A program made the translations under genes and the position numbers. The notes below the pieces were generated by a model. It made no database searches and was not told where the DNA came from. It saw only the letters and a program-made list of their open reading frames with translations. Shown piece after piece: positions 1 to 10,828 of a stretch of 48,090 bases of DNA (position 1 is the first letter of the stretch; the number at the start of each line of letters is the position of its first letter). The DNA is from Emmonsiellopsis sp. PD_33. Taxonomy: Eukaryota > Ascomycota > Eurotiomycetes > Onygenales > Ajellomycetaceae. Location of the stretch: the NCBI GenBank assembly GCA_032988165.1, contig JANTQF010000267.1, positions 1-48,090 on the forward strand, read 5' to 3'.

Positions 1-108
1 GGAGGGGGATGGAGAAGGTGGGGTGCGAGGTGGTGCGAGGTGGGGGGAGGTGAGGTGTGGGCGGTGACGATGGGGGGGTGAAAGGGAGGAGGGGGGGGTG
101 GGGGAGGA

Positions 109-129
109 GGGGGGGGGGGGGGGGGGGGG
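109..129 (+). repeat. poly-G run of 21 bases
   Basis: An uninterrupted run of 21 G lies inside a 70-base stretch that is almost only G and A. It could form a G-quadruplex. Its exact length may be unreliable, since such homopolymers often sit at assembly weak points. Confidence 0.9.
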
Positions 130-1233
130 CGGCGCAAGCCGGGAGCGAGCAAAGCGAGCGCCATGCGGCTTGTCTTCATAATTAAATCATTCCATTTTCT
201 CCATAGTGTTGCTGTATACTCTAGATATCCGTTCACGGTGCCCAGCGCAGTATGTTTGTGCAGGTGCTTGGCCCAACTATTAGGTTCTTGAGTCGGGAAT
301 GTCATGAATAATAGGAGTAGATGCCGATGTTACGAGGAGAAAGTAGGTAAGTTATGGGCGGGAGGAGGCAGAGCGTTCACTGAAAGGGATCCTGCTCTGG
401 GGGGAAAGGCTCTAGTTGCTGTCTAGTGATATAAATCGACATGTTGGTTGGCGACTGGGATAGGCATGCTGGGCGACACGGGATTTCGAAGGGGATAAAT
501 CAATCCTTTACCCGGGGGGTTGGCATGGCAGGGAATAATATCCATTTAAAAACAAAACACAAAATGATAGCACGAGTGGCCTTGGAATAAGTAGTAGAAA
601 TATAATCATATTGATTGTCTATATTGCGAAAGAAATGTCTCCCACCGCCGCCCGCTCATCTTCTCACCATCCATAGTTAAATAGATCAGAAGTTGAGGCG
701 GGCGTCCCGGGATATCTCAGACCATTAATGGCGTAGAAGAGACGTATAATTATAATCTTGCTTCACTGTCCACACTTGCTCGTCCTAATGATCGGAAACG
801 GCAAGCTCTAGCAATTTTTGAAGCAGGGCATTTTTTTTTGTCAATCGGGGAGAATTTATTCGATCGATTGGTATGGGATGGGGTCATGGTTCAATGAATT
901 GAAAAGAAACGCAAGGGAACGGATAAGTGGGAGAACAATGAGGCCGGTTGTCTGCCCGTTCGATCGGACAAATGGGCCATTAAGTAAGGAAGAAAAGAAG
1001 AAGGGTATCGGAGCATCATTTGGCTTGATCGGAGCTGCGATCAACTGTCATCCCAAGGTTGGAGGCCTGGTGAAAAGGTCAAGGAAGCTCAGTCGTCAAT
1101 GACGGAGTTATCCGATCCATTGAGTTCCAAGACAGGCTTTTTGAAGCAACATTGCAAGCCGCATGGTCCGCACGATGACACTGAGGCAAAAAATCCCTCC
1201 AAAGAGCGTTGGGGAGCTGACAGATTGACGATG

Positions 1234-1258
1234 AAAGAAGAAGAAGAAGAAGAAGAAA
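1234..1258 (+). repeat. AAG trinucleotide microsatellite
   Basis: About eight AAG units lie in the non-coding region upstream of imp1. They give runs of Glu or Ser in shadow reading frames, which is why those frames stay open. Confidence 0.85.
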
Positions 1259-1353
1259 GAGAAAATACAAGAATCGAAAATCGATATTTCAACTGTGCGG
1301 AAACCGGCGAATCTTCCGCCCGGGCCCACATCACATGACCTGTCCTCTCCCAG

Positions 1354-1360
1354 CCAATCG
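1354..1360 (+). promoter_or_regulatory. CCAAT box upstream of imp1
   Basis: The sequence CCAATCG matches the fungal HAP-complex consensus CCAAT followed by pyrimidine and purine. It lies about 130 bases before the imp1 start. In fungi HAP sites are common before genes for mitochondrial proteins; binding here is inferred only. Confidence 0.4.
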
Positions 1361-1490
1361 CAGCCCCCAATTCCCCTCCCACCTCCCAAGCACCAAAAAG
1401 CTCCCCGACGCCGCCAATATCAGTCTGCTCTCTCTCCGCCCACCCCCCTCCTATGGACGCCAAATGTCCCCCTGACAGCTACCTACCCCA

Positions 1491-2127
1491 ATGGAGGGCC
1501 GGATCTTACCCTCGCTAAAGCGATGGACCCTCCCCGTCCTCGTGGGCGCCACCACCGTCCTGGCCGGCCGCAAGCTCTTCTATGAGCACTGCTTCTCCAT
1601 CGAAACCTCCTACGGGCCCTCCATGTACCCGACCATCCCGTTCAGCAAGAGTTGGCTCATAGTGTCCAAGTTTCATAAGCATGGGAAGAATGTGCAGGTG
1701 GGGGATATAGTGGTTGCTCGGAACCCCCGTGTCCTGCATCAGCAGGTTGCGAAGCGGGTGCTGGGGATGCCGGGGGATTATGTGCTGAAGGAGACGCCGA
1801 GTGGGGATTATAAGGAGAAGGATGCGGAGATGATTAGGGTGGGTGATTTGGCTTTTTTTATATTCTATTGTTTTTATTTAGTTATTTCTTTAAATGTTCT
1901 GCTGGGGTTACCTGTTGCTTATGGCCTTGTTATTAATCTAGGTCCCCGAAGGGCATGTGTGGATCGTTGGCGACAATCTTCCCTGGTCAAGGGATTCGAG
2001 AGAATACTACGGACCCGTGCCAATGGGATTGATATGCGGGAAAGTTGTCGCTCAATCACCAGGTCGGATTTGGCAGTTATACCCCGTACGAAATACGTTG
2101 CAACCTCTCCAGGTTGCGCCCGAGTAA
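1491..2127 (+). CDS. imp1: mitochondrial inner membrane protease subunit 1 (Imp1, signal peptidase I family)
   Basis: Imp1 is a serine-lysine protease of the mitochondrial inner membrane that removes sorting signals from proteins exported to the intermembrane space, working with Imp2. Two exons, 1491-1838 and 1942-2127, give 177 residues, the usual Imp1 length. A hydrophobic segment near residues 12-26 would be the membrane anchor. The catalytic Ser is in GPSMYPT (Ser44) and the general-base Lys in AKRVLGMPGD (Lys88). Exon 2 restores the family box with GDN and SRDSREYYGPV. The intron (GTGGGT..CTAG) is required, because without it the frame loses the GDN box. The start is the first ATG in frame with the anchor. 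Its 3' end faces that of mL38, 222 bases away. Coding sequence turns from C-rich to G-rich codons at about 1690. Confidence 0.95.
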
Positions 2128-2349
2128 GAGAGAAATCGGATTTAGAGAATAGAGAACCGAGATGGATTAAATAAAGCCTGCTGGAATGGTATGATGGGAT
2201 GGATGGAGTTTTTCTTGTTTTGGCGCCCTGCTCTGTATAATATGAAATCAATGTGTATATAAGCCCTACTACTGTACAATATATTGAGACAAAAACAAAC
2301 CCAAAAACCTAGCAGACATGGGGACAAGAAAAGCGAACAATGTAGCAAA

Positions 2350-3687
2350 CTATCTAAACGAGGATGGGTTCCTCCTCTTGTAGGGTCCAGCTTCAGCCCT
2401 CTTTCTCCGCAGCTCGATCTCTGCACCTTCAATACCAGCATTCTTCATGACAGTGGCAGTATCCTCATCCCACTCGCTTCTGAACAAATGAGCGCCAATA
2501 GGTTTGAGGCGGTATCGGGTTTCCATGGCTCTCAGGCTGAAATCCTCCCGCTGCACCTTCTCGGCGACCTTGGCGAGTTCCAAAGCAGCTTGATTCTTTT
2601 GCTCAAGAACAACGACCGAAAGACGATGATACGGGCTGCCCTTCTGAGCATATGGGGGAAGCCATGGTAGTACGACCTGGTCTCCCTCAGAAAGCTGTTC
2701 CAAAGCAACCCTTGGAGAGGTGGGCGAAATCGGGACGTTGATGGCAAGGAAATGGCACCGGGAACGGAAAATATCGTTTTCAGGATCAGGAACATCAGAG
2801 TCCACAACGGCGATGGTCACTAGTTTCTCGCCTCGTTCGAAGCTTTGGATGTTAAGTCTGGCAGGGACCGAGCTGACTTGGGAATTGACAAAGTTTCCGG
2901 GGGGCACATCCTTTCTCCCGAAAGCGAGTTTCACATCGGCTATGGGGTCAATATGCGGGAGGACATCGGGAATGACCTTCATCTGGGTGATACGTTGTAC
3001 GATGATCGATCGTCGGTATTCTCGCCATTTTTTATCGGCAAGGTAGCGGTAAATTGGTTTGCTCATATCGGCTGGAGAGTGAGATGTTAGCTTCCGCCCA
3101 AGGCTAATATGCAAAAAAAAAACAAATATTCGAGGATAATAGAACATACCCAAGCCGTCCTCGAATCTCCGGCGAACCAAGGGATCGTTGATATCTGCCT
3201 GTATTTTCAGCCACTCCAGGTGCTTTTCCATGCTCCTCAACCGGTCGTTCCATCGCTGCTCTCCACCGGACTCCTTGGGGTCTGTCGCGCGTAGTCTTGC
3301 TATTCTGTCTCTCTCCGTTGCAATCTGCTGCAATTTCTCGGCCCTGTCCTCTAGCAAGATCTTTCTGGCCTCCTGGAAGCACTGGTATGGGAGTTGCTCA
3401 AAGGGGATATTGGGAGAGTTCTGGAGGGCTGTTCGACGACGACGGGAGCCAATTGGAGGAGTACCGGCTCGCATCAACCTGCGCTCGAGTCGGGGGCTAG
3501 TTACCAGCGCGGGATCGGGGGCTCTGTAGAAGGGCTCCTTTGGCGCCTCTGTCTGAGCTTCATCCTTGGGCGCGGCGGTCGAGGAGAAGGCGCGGGCAGA
3601 CGGGAGCTGGACGGCGGGAAGGGATTTTTTGTAGGATTGGCGCAGACATTGGAACAGCGGCCTCGAGGCCAGTTCGCAATGGGCCAT
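2350..3687 (-). CDS. mrpl35: mitochondrial large ribosomal subunit protein mL38 (YmL35, PEBP-like)
   Basis: This is a structural protein of the mitochondrial 54S large subunit. Exons 3687-3150 and 3071-2350 are joined over a 78-bp intron (GTATGT..CCAG), giving 419 residues. The N terminus has the basic, hydroxylated character of a mitochondrial presequence, ending near an ARAFSST motif. A helical, charged middle region is followed by a phosphatidylethanolamine-binding-protein fold, marked by DSDVPDPEND around residues 270-280 and a later PWLPPYAQKGSPYHR segment. The frame is open a further 40 codons upstream, but only to a TTG at 3807, so ATG 3687 is chosen. It is divergent from uL4m with 249 bases between the start codons. 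Confidence 0.93.
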   Translation of the reverse strand: MAHCELASRPLFQCLRQSYKKSLPAVQLPSARAFSSTAAPKDEAQTEAPKEPFYRAPDPALVTSPRLERRLMRAGTPPIGSRRRRTALQNSPNIPFEQLPYQCFQEARKILLEDRAEKLQQIATERDRIARLRATDPKESGGEQRWNDRLRSMEKHLEWLKIQADINDPLVRRRFEDGLGMFYYPRIFVFFLHISLGRKLTSHSPADMSKPIYRYLADKKWREYRRSIIVQRITQMKVIPDVLPHIDPIADVKLAFGRKDVPPGNFVNSQVSSVPARLNIQSFERGEKLVTIAVVDSDVPDPENDIFRSRCHFLAINVPISPTSPRVALEQLSEGDQVVLPWLPPYAQKGSPYHRLSVVVLEQKNQAALELAKVAEKVQREDFSLRAMETRYRLKPIGAHLFRSEWDEDTATVMKNAGIEGAEIELRRKRAEAGPYKRRNPSSFR

Positions 3688-3936
3688 GGCGGACGGGACG
3701 GGGGAGCTGGCGGCGGTGGACGGGGGGGTGGTGAAGCGTGGAGGTTTGGCTGGAGTTGGCGAGCAACTTTTTTTCGAGCCGCTAGCGCCCAATCGGGCCA
3801 GAGCCAAAATCTGCAGCCAGCAACCTCCGACGACGACAATTATTTATTTAATTCACCCTGTCCCAACGCCCGCCCGCTCGCCACCCGCCCGTCTCTGCTA
3901 CTGTCGATTCGAGCTGCGCGGGATACAGTCCTCGCT
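3688..3936. promoter_or_regulatory. shared divergent promoter of mL38 and uL4m, with CCAAT box
   Basis: Only 249 bases separate the start codons of two genes for proteins of the same mitochondrial ribosomal subunit, so both promoters must lie here. A CCAAT box with the HAP-type flank (CCAATCG) lies at 3789-3795 on the plus strand. Co-regulation is inferred from the arrangement. Confidence 0.55.
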
Positions 3937-4897
3937 ATGTCTGGGAGCAAGTCGTTGGGCGCCCTGAAGTGGCTCACGCGCAGCAGCAATGGGCTCACCA
4001 GCAGCTTTGCGCCGCCCGCTGTACGATCACCGCCCTCCCCCCCGTCCCATTGACGTTCAACTAATTGGATTGTAGCAATGCGTTTCCAGACCCTTCTCAC
4101 GGCAGATGGCTACGGAAACAGATATTCCTGCAGCCTCTCCCTTAACGGCGTTCGCCGACGCTCATGTCGCTCCCCAGACCGTGAACCCGGATGATATTCC
4201 CACCCCAACATGGAACACCCCCCCCGTGCTCGCAACCCTCTACGACTTCCCCACGATGGAACCGCTCAAATTTATCGAATATGACCAGAAACACCTCTTC
4301 CTCCCTCTACGCCGGGACATCCTGCATCGTGCCGTTATCTACGAGGGCGACATGACACGGCAAGGTACCGCCAACACAAAATGGAGAGGCGATGTCCGTG
4401 GTAGTGGACGGAAAATCCGTCCACAGAAAGGCACGGGCCAAGCTCGCCTGGGAGATAAAAAATCGCCAATGCTGAAGGGTGGTGGTGTTGCTCACGGCCC
4501 GCATCCTCGAGACTTTTCCACCGACCTGCCTAGGAAGGTCTACGATCTGGCATGGCGGACGGCCCTGAGCTACCGGTATAGACGAGGCCAATTGATTATC
4601 GTGAATGACAATATTTCGTTCCCGAAAGGAGCTAGCCCGTACTGGCTCCAAGACGTCTTGGAGACCAACCGGTGGGGGAAGCATTTTGGAAAGTCGTTGT
4701 TCATCACCGAGACGAAGAAGGATAGGCTGTGTAGGGGTATGGAGAAGCTTAAGCAGCATGCGCGGGTGTTGGATCGGGAGGATGTGGATGTAAAGGATCT
4801 GCTGGAGATGGGACGGCTCATCGTCGAAAAGAAGGCGTTGGATCAGATGATTCAGGATCATTCGTGGGATCTTCAGAGGGCGCCTGCAAGGGCATGA
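3937..4897 (+). CDS. yml6: mitochondrial large ribosomal subunit protein uL4m (YmL6)
   Basis: This is the mitochondrial homologue of bacterial ribosomal protein L4, which contacts 23S-type rRNA and lines the exit tunnel. Exon 1 is 3937-4020 and exon 2 is 4076-4897, giving 301 residues. The 55-bp intron (GTACGA..TGTAG) joins in phase 0. The 28-residue first exon plus the start of the second forms a Ser/Arg-rich presequence. The L4 signature is clear: the RGDVRGSGRKIRPQKGTGQARLG loop lies around residues 120-142, followed by KSPMLKGGGVAHGPHPRDF and the L4 core PRKVYDLAWRTALSYRYRRGQL. The ATG at 4106 starts a shorter frame that lacks the presequence, so 3937 is preferred. Codons switch from C- to G-ending at about 4660. 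Confidence 0.95.
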
Positions 4898-5357
4898 TGG
4901 ATTGGTGTAAACATATCTGATTGTAAGATAGTTCGTTCGGCGACTGGGTGTCTTTACTGTTCGTTTATTTCTGCACGTTTTGCTGGGCTTAGGGAGGGGA
5001 ATTTAGATATAGACTCGATGGGAAGATTGTACTGAAATACTTTAAAAAAAATTCAAACGAACGTGTAATTCTACGTCTACTGCACTGCTATATCTACGAT
5101 CGAATTTAAGTATTTATTTAACCAAACTTGCCTCCTTTCATCACCGTCGATTTCTTTCTCGGGTTGTTCGTCTCGAATTCTGCCAACCCAGCCGAGCGGA
5201 GAAGGAAGCTGTGCCGAGCTTTTTTTCCGACATCAACTTGATCGAATCTCCAACTCTCCAACTCGCATCCTCCACGCCCAGTCCTCTCCACCAGCTGCCA
5301 GCTGTGCTTGTCCCCGGGAACCTGATCAATTACCCTGCGCCAATCCATCTGCCGTTG
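4898..5357. other. intergenic region between uL4m and the hydrolase gene
   Basis: This stretch holds the uL4m 3' untranslated region and the promoter and leader of the next gene. The part after 5150 is pyrimidine-rich, as expected for a fungal leader, and has CCAATCC at about 5340. I see no gene. Confidence 0.7.
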
Positions 5358-6981
5358 ATGTTCCCTCGACCCTGCTGCCTCCGGTCCCCCACACCGTTGA
5401 GCTGGTTCTCGCGGCCTGCTACTGCTGGGATGCCCTTGAAAGCAAAAGTCGCGCCCACAGCGCTCCCTGGGCTGTCGAATGTGAGTTGGAAGCATCAGGC
5501 TCTCGTTATATGTACGCTCGCGGCGTGGTTTGGGCGGCTGCTAATGTTCAATGCGCTCATTTACAGATGTCCACTGCGGCGAAAATCCCGAAAGAACTTA
5601 AAGACGACCCTCCCGATGATGTCTTATTCAACAGTCTCTACGGCGTTCGAAGTGTCGAGCTGAACCGTCCGAACAAACTGAATTCTTTGAATGGATCGAT
5701 GGTTAGGAAGATTGCGCCTAGACTAAAGGTATGCAAGCTGCTATATCTACGGAATGAAGATATTTGGAGCCAGTTGAATAACCAGAATAATGAATATAGG
5801 AGTGGGAAAAATCCGATCTTGCAAACGTTATCGTTATATCCGGCGCTGGATCAAAAGCTTTCTGCGCTGGTGGCGACGTCGCAGCTCTTGCTGAACAGAA
5901 TGCCCAAGGGCAAGAAGGCCAGAAGAAATCGACTCAATACTTTGGCCTAGAATACCAGCTTGACCATCTCATTGCAACCTACACAAAGCCATACGTCGCC
6001 ATCATGGACGGCATTACCATGGGAGGCGGTGTTGGGCTGAGCGTCCACGCCCCGTTCCGCATCGCAACCGAACGAACGCTCTTCGCCATGCCGGAGACTA
6101 CAATTGGCTTCTTCCCAGATGTTGGCGGATCCTTCTTCCTCCCCCGCCTCGACGGCGAGCTGGGAACCTACCTAGCCCTGACCTCCGAACGCTTGTCCGG
6201 CGTGCAGGCTCTGTATGCAGGCATTGCTACCCACTACCTCCATTCCAGCACCCTCAATAACGTCATACTTCGACTCTCCGAACTCGTCTTCAACGACGAT
6301 GCCCCTCTGGCCAGACGCCTCGACCTCATCAACGACACGCTCGCAGAATTCTGCACGGGGGTCGGCGATGAACCCGTCGCCCTCTCCGGCAGCCTTCGCG
6401 CCGCCATTGACAGATGCTTCTCTGGCAACACCATGGAGCAAATAATATCCAACCTGGAAAAGGAAACCGAGCACGCAGAATGGGCGCAAAAGACGCTTAA
6501 AACCCTCGCACAGCGCTCGCCAATCTCTCTCAAAGTGACCCTGCGCCAGCTCCGCATCGGCCGCGACTGGTCTATTGCCGAAACCTTCCAGCGCGAAGAG
6601 CAAATCGCCGCGAAATTCATGGCCCACGAGGACTTCGTGGCCGGCGTCACTGCGCGCCTGGTCAATAAACCACCTACTACCCCCGAATGGGCTCAAAAGA
6701 GCCTCGAGGACGTCACTGACAAGATGGTCGATGAATTTTTCCAGATGCCAGCGGGCCAGCGGAGGTTACAGTTGTTGAACCCGGATGGGGATTACAAGGA
6801 GTACCCGTTTCAGAAATTTGCGCTTCCTACCGAAGCGGAGATTGTTCGGTATGCTGAAGAGAATAAGTGGAAATCGGCGAAGATTGTGAAGCACTTTGTG
6901 GAGAAGTGGAATAATAAGGACGGGGTGAAGCAGAAGGTCGAGGAGGTATTGGATAGGAAGGTGTTAGAGCGGAAGCAATGA
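5358..6981 (+). CDS. ehd3: 3-hydroxyisobutyryl-CoA hydrolase, mitochondrial (crotonase family)
   Basis: The enzyme releases CoA from 3-hydroxyisobutyryl-CoA in valine breakdown in mitochondria. Three exons, 5358-5480, 5567-5728 and 5800-6981, all joining in phase 0, give 488 residues. Exon 1 is a presequence rich in Arg, Pro and Ser. The crotonase fold is marked by LNRPNKLNSLN in exon 2, AFCAGGDVAAL (oxyanion-hole region, about residues 115-125), DGITMGGGVGLS and MPETTIGFFPDVGGSFFLPRL with the catalytic Glu. The HIBCH-specific C-terminal extension follows. In the open frame across 5729-5799 the CAGGD box is lost, so the second intron (GTATGC..ATATAG) is certain. It ends a run of four genes for mitochondrial proteins. 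Confidence 0.95.
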
Positions 6982-7580
6982 GGTGAAATGATATGGGATA
7001 ATGTTGTGCCATTTTGTGCTTTGTTTTTTCTTTAAATTTCCTTGGGTCTTTTGGTTTGGTTTTCTTTTCTTTTCTTTTTTTTTCGATATCGTTGTGTACT
7101 TTTATTATATATGCTGCATATTTTTTAGTCCTCTTCTTTTGAGAATGCCTGGGGTGTAGGTAGATATAGATTTATAAAAGAATACAGATCTGTAGACATC
7201 TCTTCTCAACTTATCACTTCATATAGGAAGAATTAGACATCTAGGAACCATTCCCATATCACTACATCATTTTCTATTTACTAAAATGAACCAAAACCCC
7301 CTACCCACCCCCCGTCACTATTCAGCGCAATACAGAAGAATAGTGATAACACCAAAGTGAAAAAAAAGTAGGCAAAAGCCAAACAATAAAAACGTATTCA
7401 AGCCCTGAAAAAAGAAATCCCAATCCCAATCCCAATCCCCTTTCCCTCCGTTAAACCCACAAAAAAAAATACACCGCCCTCCTCACAATCCCTAAACCCA
7501 CGAGCCGGCAAAGGTATTCCACACCCACACCCACACCCACACCCACACCCACACCCAACACATCATTCCCTACCAAGCAT
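6982..7580. other. convergent intergenic region with simple repeats
   Basis: This holds the facing 3' ends of the hydrolase gene and the secreted repeat protein. It contains T- and A-rich tracts, CCCAAT triplets at about 7420-7440 and a C/A hexanucleotide repeat at 7520-7557. I see no gene. Confidence 0.7.
7520..7557 (+). repeat. CACACC hexanucleotide repeat
   Basis: About six tandem CACACC units lie just beyond the stop codon of the repeat protein gene on the minus strand, in the likely 3' untranslated region. Confidence 0.85.
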
Positions 7581-8473
7581 CTAATACGTACGTCTCACAA
7601 CGCGCATCTTCCGAGCAGCCGCAGCAGCACCAGTGGCACACGCGGCGCCAGCAGCAGCCGCAGCATTGTTCGCACCAGTCGCGGCAGCGGCGCCTGCGGT
7701 CTGAGCGGCAACGGCCGCTGCTGCTCCTGTGGCTGCCGCGGCTCCGGCGGCGACGGCAGTAGTAGCGGCAGCCTGGTCACCCTGGTTTTGGTCGCCTTGG
7801 TTGCCATCGCCTTGGTTACCCTTGTCACCCTGATTGCCTTGACCCTGATTGCCCTGACCCTGGTTGCCTTGACCCTGATTGCCCTGACCCTGATTGCCCT
7901 GACCCTGATTGCCCTGACCCTGATTGCCCTGGCCCTGATTGCCTTCACCCTGATTGCCTTCACCCTGGTTGCCCTGGCCGCGGGCGACTGCCTGGTTTTG
8001 ATTTGCACCAGCTGCCGCATCCCCTGCCGCAGCACCTCCAGCAGTAGCGTCACCGGCAGCAGCTCCATCCTGAACAGCAGCACACTCATCTATGTGTATG
8101 AATAGTCTGTTAGAAAACGTTGTCCATATCACCATGACTAGAATATACAAATGCAAAGGAACTCACCCTTCTGCTGCTGGCACTCATCGACACTGACATC
8201 AGCCTCGCCTCCATTGGCCGCATTGGCGCACTGATTGAATTGGACATCACATGCTCGCTGGCTGGCAGCTGCCAGGTTCGCGAACTGTGCTCCGTTGACC
8301 TCGAATGGGCGGTCTGCGTCGCCGGTCTCGGTGATCTCGAGGGCTGGAGCACCCACGTTGCCGTTGAATGGGTTCAGATTGGCCTGGCGCGCGCCTAGGG
8401 TGCGGCGGTGGAAGACAGTCCTGCCAGAGGCTAGGGTAACGAGGATGGGGAGGGCGAGGATTAGGGACTTCAT
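7581..8473 (-). CDS. secreted protein with conserved Cys domain and tandem GNQGQ repeats
   Basis: This is an extracellular protein of unknown function. Exons 8473-8167 and 8089-7581 give 271 residues; the 77-bp intron (GTGAGT..ATAG) joins in phase 1 and restores the sequence QQQKDECAAVQDG. There is a signal peptide (about residues 1-17), then a dibasic RR at 23-24 that could be a Kex2-type cleavage site. A compact domain follows with an FEVNG motif and paired Cys (CDVQFNQC, DECQQQ, DEC), a pattern I associate with small fungal secreted proteins without a named function. After it come about a dozen copies of the five-residue unit GNQG(Q/E/D), then a long Ala-rich tail. It could be wall-associated; I see no GPI or membrane segment. 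Confidence 0.85.
7775..7975 (-). repeat. 15-bp coding tandem repeat (GNQGQ)
   Basis: A 15-bp unit is repeated about 13 times in frame, coding GNQG followed by E, Q or D. The central seven copies are nearly identical; the outer ones have drifted. Such repeats commonly change copy number between strains. Confidence 0.9.
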
Positions 8474-10828
8474 TTTGGTTGTTTTTTTCCCTTTTTGATA
8501 TAGGTGTTGATGGGGTGGAAATGTATTTAGAAGTATATGTGTAGTAGAATTGAAAAGGAATAGCTCGTATCGACCGCAGGCCGATAGATAGAAAGATCGA
8601 AATGAGTGACCAGCCTCTGAGGGAGAAGGTAAGGAGGGAAAGAGAACAGCCCGAAAAAGGATAACGACGAAGAAAGAGAACGCGAGCTATACTTTCTGGA
8701 GAAAAGAAGAGAAAGAAAGAAACGAGGGAACCTGGGCGGCGAACAGGGAGATATAGTGTTCACATCTCCATTGCCAATTTGGAAACTATGGGGTCTTTTA
8801 CGGGACTTCATTTCATGTTTTGGGTATTCCCTCTGCCATTTTGGGTGTTCTCAGGGTGTCCAGCGGGAAGCTGGAACAGCTGATGGAACAGAATGCATGA
8901 ATCCGCTCCCATTAGGGCAGGAAACTGTCGATGTTACAGATTCTGTCTCTGAGGCTGGGCGATCAGTCATAGACACGCAAGACGGGTCTGGTTTGATACT
9001 TGCCACGCGGGAAACAGAGCTGATCGTATGTATATTCAATTTCCATCACGATGATCTTTGTCTCATTGTAGTCTGCAGCGGGTGATGTAGACATCGCTGG
9101 TATATTTATCAAGAGAGCTGAGGATGAGGTTGAGATAGCCCCTGAACTAGCTAGCGGCTCGGCGCCAAGGCCAAAATTAGCCGCCGCTAATCGCGCCTTC
9201 TCATAGATCGACAGCCGCGTGTACTTTTCATCAAATTCTCTCTCTCGCTATCCAAGTTGTTGCAACCCTTTTCGCGAAAAGAACACAGCAAGCCCCAGCT
9301 CAAAACAAATGAAGCCAAGACCAAATGGCGCTGACACACCCCATATATGGGGATCATTGTGGACTGCGCATGCCAGCATGAGACGCACAGCGTTAGAAGT
9401 AAACTTCCCAACCCAACCATCGTTGTTTGTTTACCGCGGCCTTCTGCTATGTCGTCTCTAGCTACCGGGTGGGATGGTCGACCCGATTCCATCACAGCCA
9501 ATAGCGGAACCGTAGCCCATGACAAAACTGGACAGCTTCCTTTGCCAATTCCATTTCCCGCCCAACATCGGCGCCACTGCCGTGGGGGTTGCTGTATCAG
9601 ACTATGGGCCTTCTCGACGCCATTGCACGGGGATTTGCTACTCGGTTTACCGTGCCATTGTTGAACCGGCGAGTTACGCGTTCTCATTTATGAGATGTTC
9701 CTTGGGCCAGGATCATGCCATGCCTCGCTCATGAACCTGGCAAGGGCATTCAACTGCCCATGCTAGAATGGCTCATGTCAGGTTGATGTACCTAGTCTCC
9801 AGAATCTGGAGCATGTCTGCCGTGGCTACGTGATAGTGCTATCATGCGATGAGCCTGTATGGGACGGGTCTCCCTCCTTTCATATTAGTTATAGTGGGCT
9901 CCTCCCTTCGATCACCCATTCCTTGATATCGTTATATCGGAAATTTATACTTTTTTTGACAGCTAATACTGTGAATATGGATGATTTCGGGGCATTTTTT
10001 GCTAGTCAGGGATGATCGCAACAAATGAAAGGGACAGAGAGACATACATAGCAAGCATGCGCCTACGAATATTATCAAAGACCGAAAGCCTTCAAATATC
10101 TTCATGAGATAAGATAGGCAGAAATGAGCGTCAAGTTTTACAATTGATGCCAACCCGCTTTTTTCTTTCCCTCTTTTCTGACTATGTGGTTGGTGATGAA
10201 CCCATTCACCCTTTAAAAATTGCCAGCTTTTTGATCTGTTCCTAATTTCTTTTCCATTTTGGGGCTCCTCATGTCCACGATATTTTTTTCTTGTAAGCCC
10301 GTCCGTCTATGGAGACTTCAGACCCAGAGTAGCCCAAGAAACATGCATCCGGTTAACTACAACATGGACCTACATAACCCCCCCTTCTCTCCCCTTTTGA
10401 ACACTCCTATTACCATCAACCTACCTGTCCAGCTAATAAATATGGGGCTATGATTTATCCATGGGCCCAACACACTCACAAACCAGGGAAAAGGACAGGC
10501 AAGTTGATGATGGCTAGTTCATATAAAGGGTAATAATCAAGGTCTAGAGACAGTTACACCAAACTCTAAATCTAACATTTAGTCATAGCGGCCGATGAAG
10601 ATCTAAGAAACCAGCATACTTCATTCATTCATTCAATTCATTGAAAGGAGTTCCTCCAGAAACACATCCATAACTGACATCTAATGATACGAAACGGACA
10701 AACAGCCACTCCAACCAAAAAAATCCCTTTTCTCTTCTCCCCGCCCCGAAGAAAAATCAACCAAACACAAACGTCTCTTTAAAAAGAAAGAAAACAGCAA
10801 AAGTCATAGCCCAACCTAACCCAATCAA
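8474..10828. other. 2.35-kb gap without a recognisable gene
   Basis: The first 300 bases are the promoter and purine-rich leader of the secreted protein gene. Beyond that I find only short, unrelated open frames, the longest about 166 codons on the minus strand at 9187-9687 with no family resemblance. There is a perfect short inverted repeat, TTAGC-CGCC-GCTAA, at 9177-9190. AT-rich sequence at 10200-10800 is probably the 3' flank of the next gene. This is the largest gene-free stretch in the window. Confidence 0.6.

Larger units (their letters stand above)
1..1490. other. intergenic region upstream of imp1, possible 3' gene end at the window edge
   Basis: No convincing complete gene is visible. 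The first 80 bases are G-rich and open in frame 1, ending at TGA 79-81; this could be the 3' end of a plus-strand gene cut by the window, because many genes here become G-rich towards their ends, but I cannot identify it. A 21-base G run follows at 109-129. The rest is AT-richer non-coding sequence with an AAG microsatellite at about 1234-1258. A CCAAT box (CCAATCG) at 1354-1360 lies about 130 bases before the imp1 start. Open frames at 818-1463 on both strands look random. Confidence 0.6.

Noticed and set aside
3688..3807. 40-codon N-terminal extension of mL38
   Set aside because: The extension starts at TTG and is low complexity, whereas ATG 3687 begins a typical mitochondrial presequence.
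4307..4861. 184-codon minus-strand frame opposite uL4m
   Set aside because: It is the complement of the conserved uL4m coding sequence and has no resemblance of its own.
6172..6696. 174-codon minus-strand frame opposite the hydrolase
   Set aside because: It is a shadow of the conserved crotonase-family exon.
7775..7975. regular short repeats that could suggest a CRISPR-like array
   Set aside because: The 15-bp units are directly adjacent without spacers, stay in frame and encode GNQGQ in a spliced eukaryotic gene.
9187..9687. 166-codon open frame on the minus strand in the large gap
   Set aside because: The sequence is rich in Cys, Trp and Arg without pattern, resembles no family, does not show the codon drift of real genes and has no convincing splice partners.
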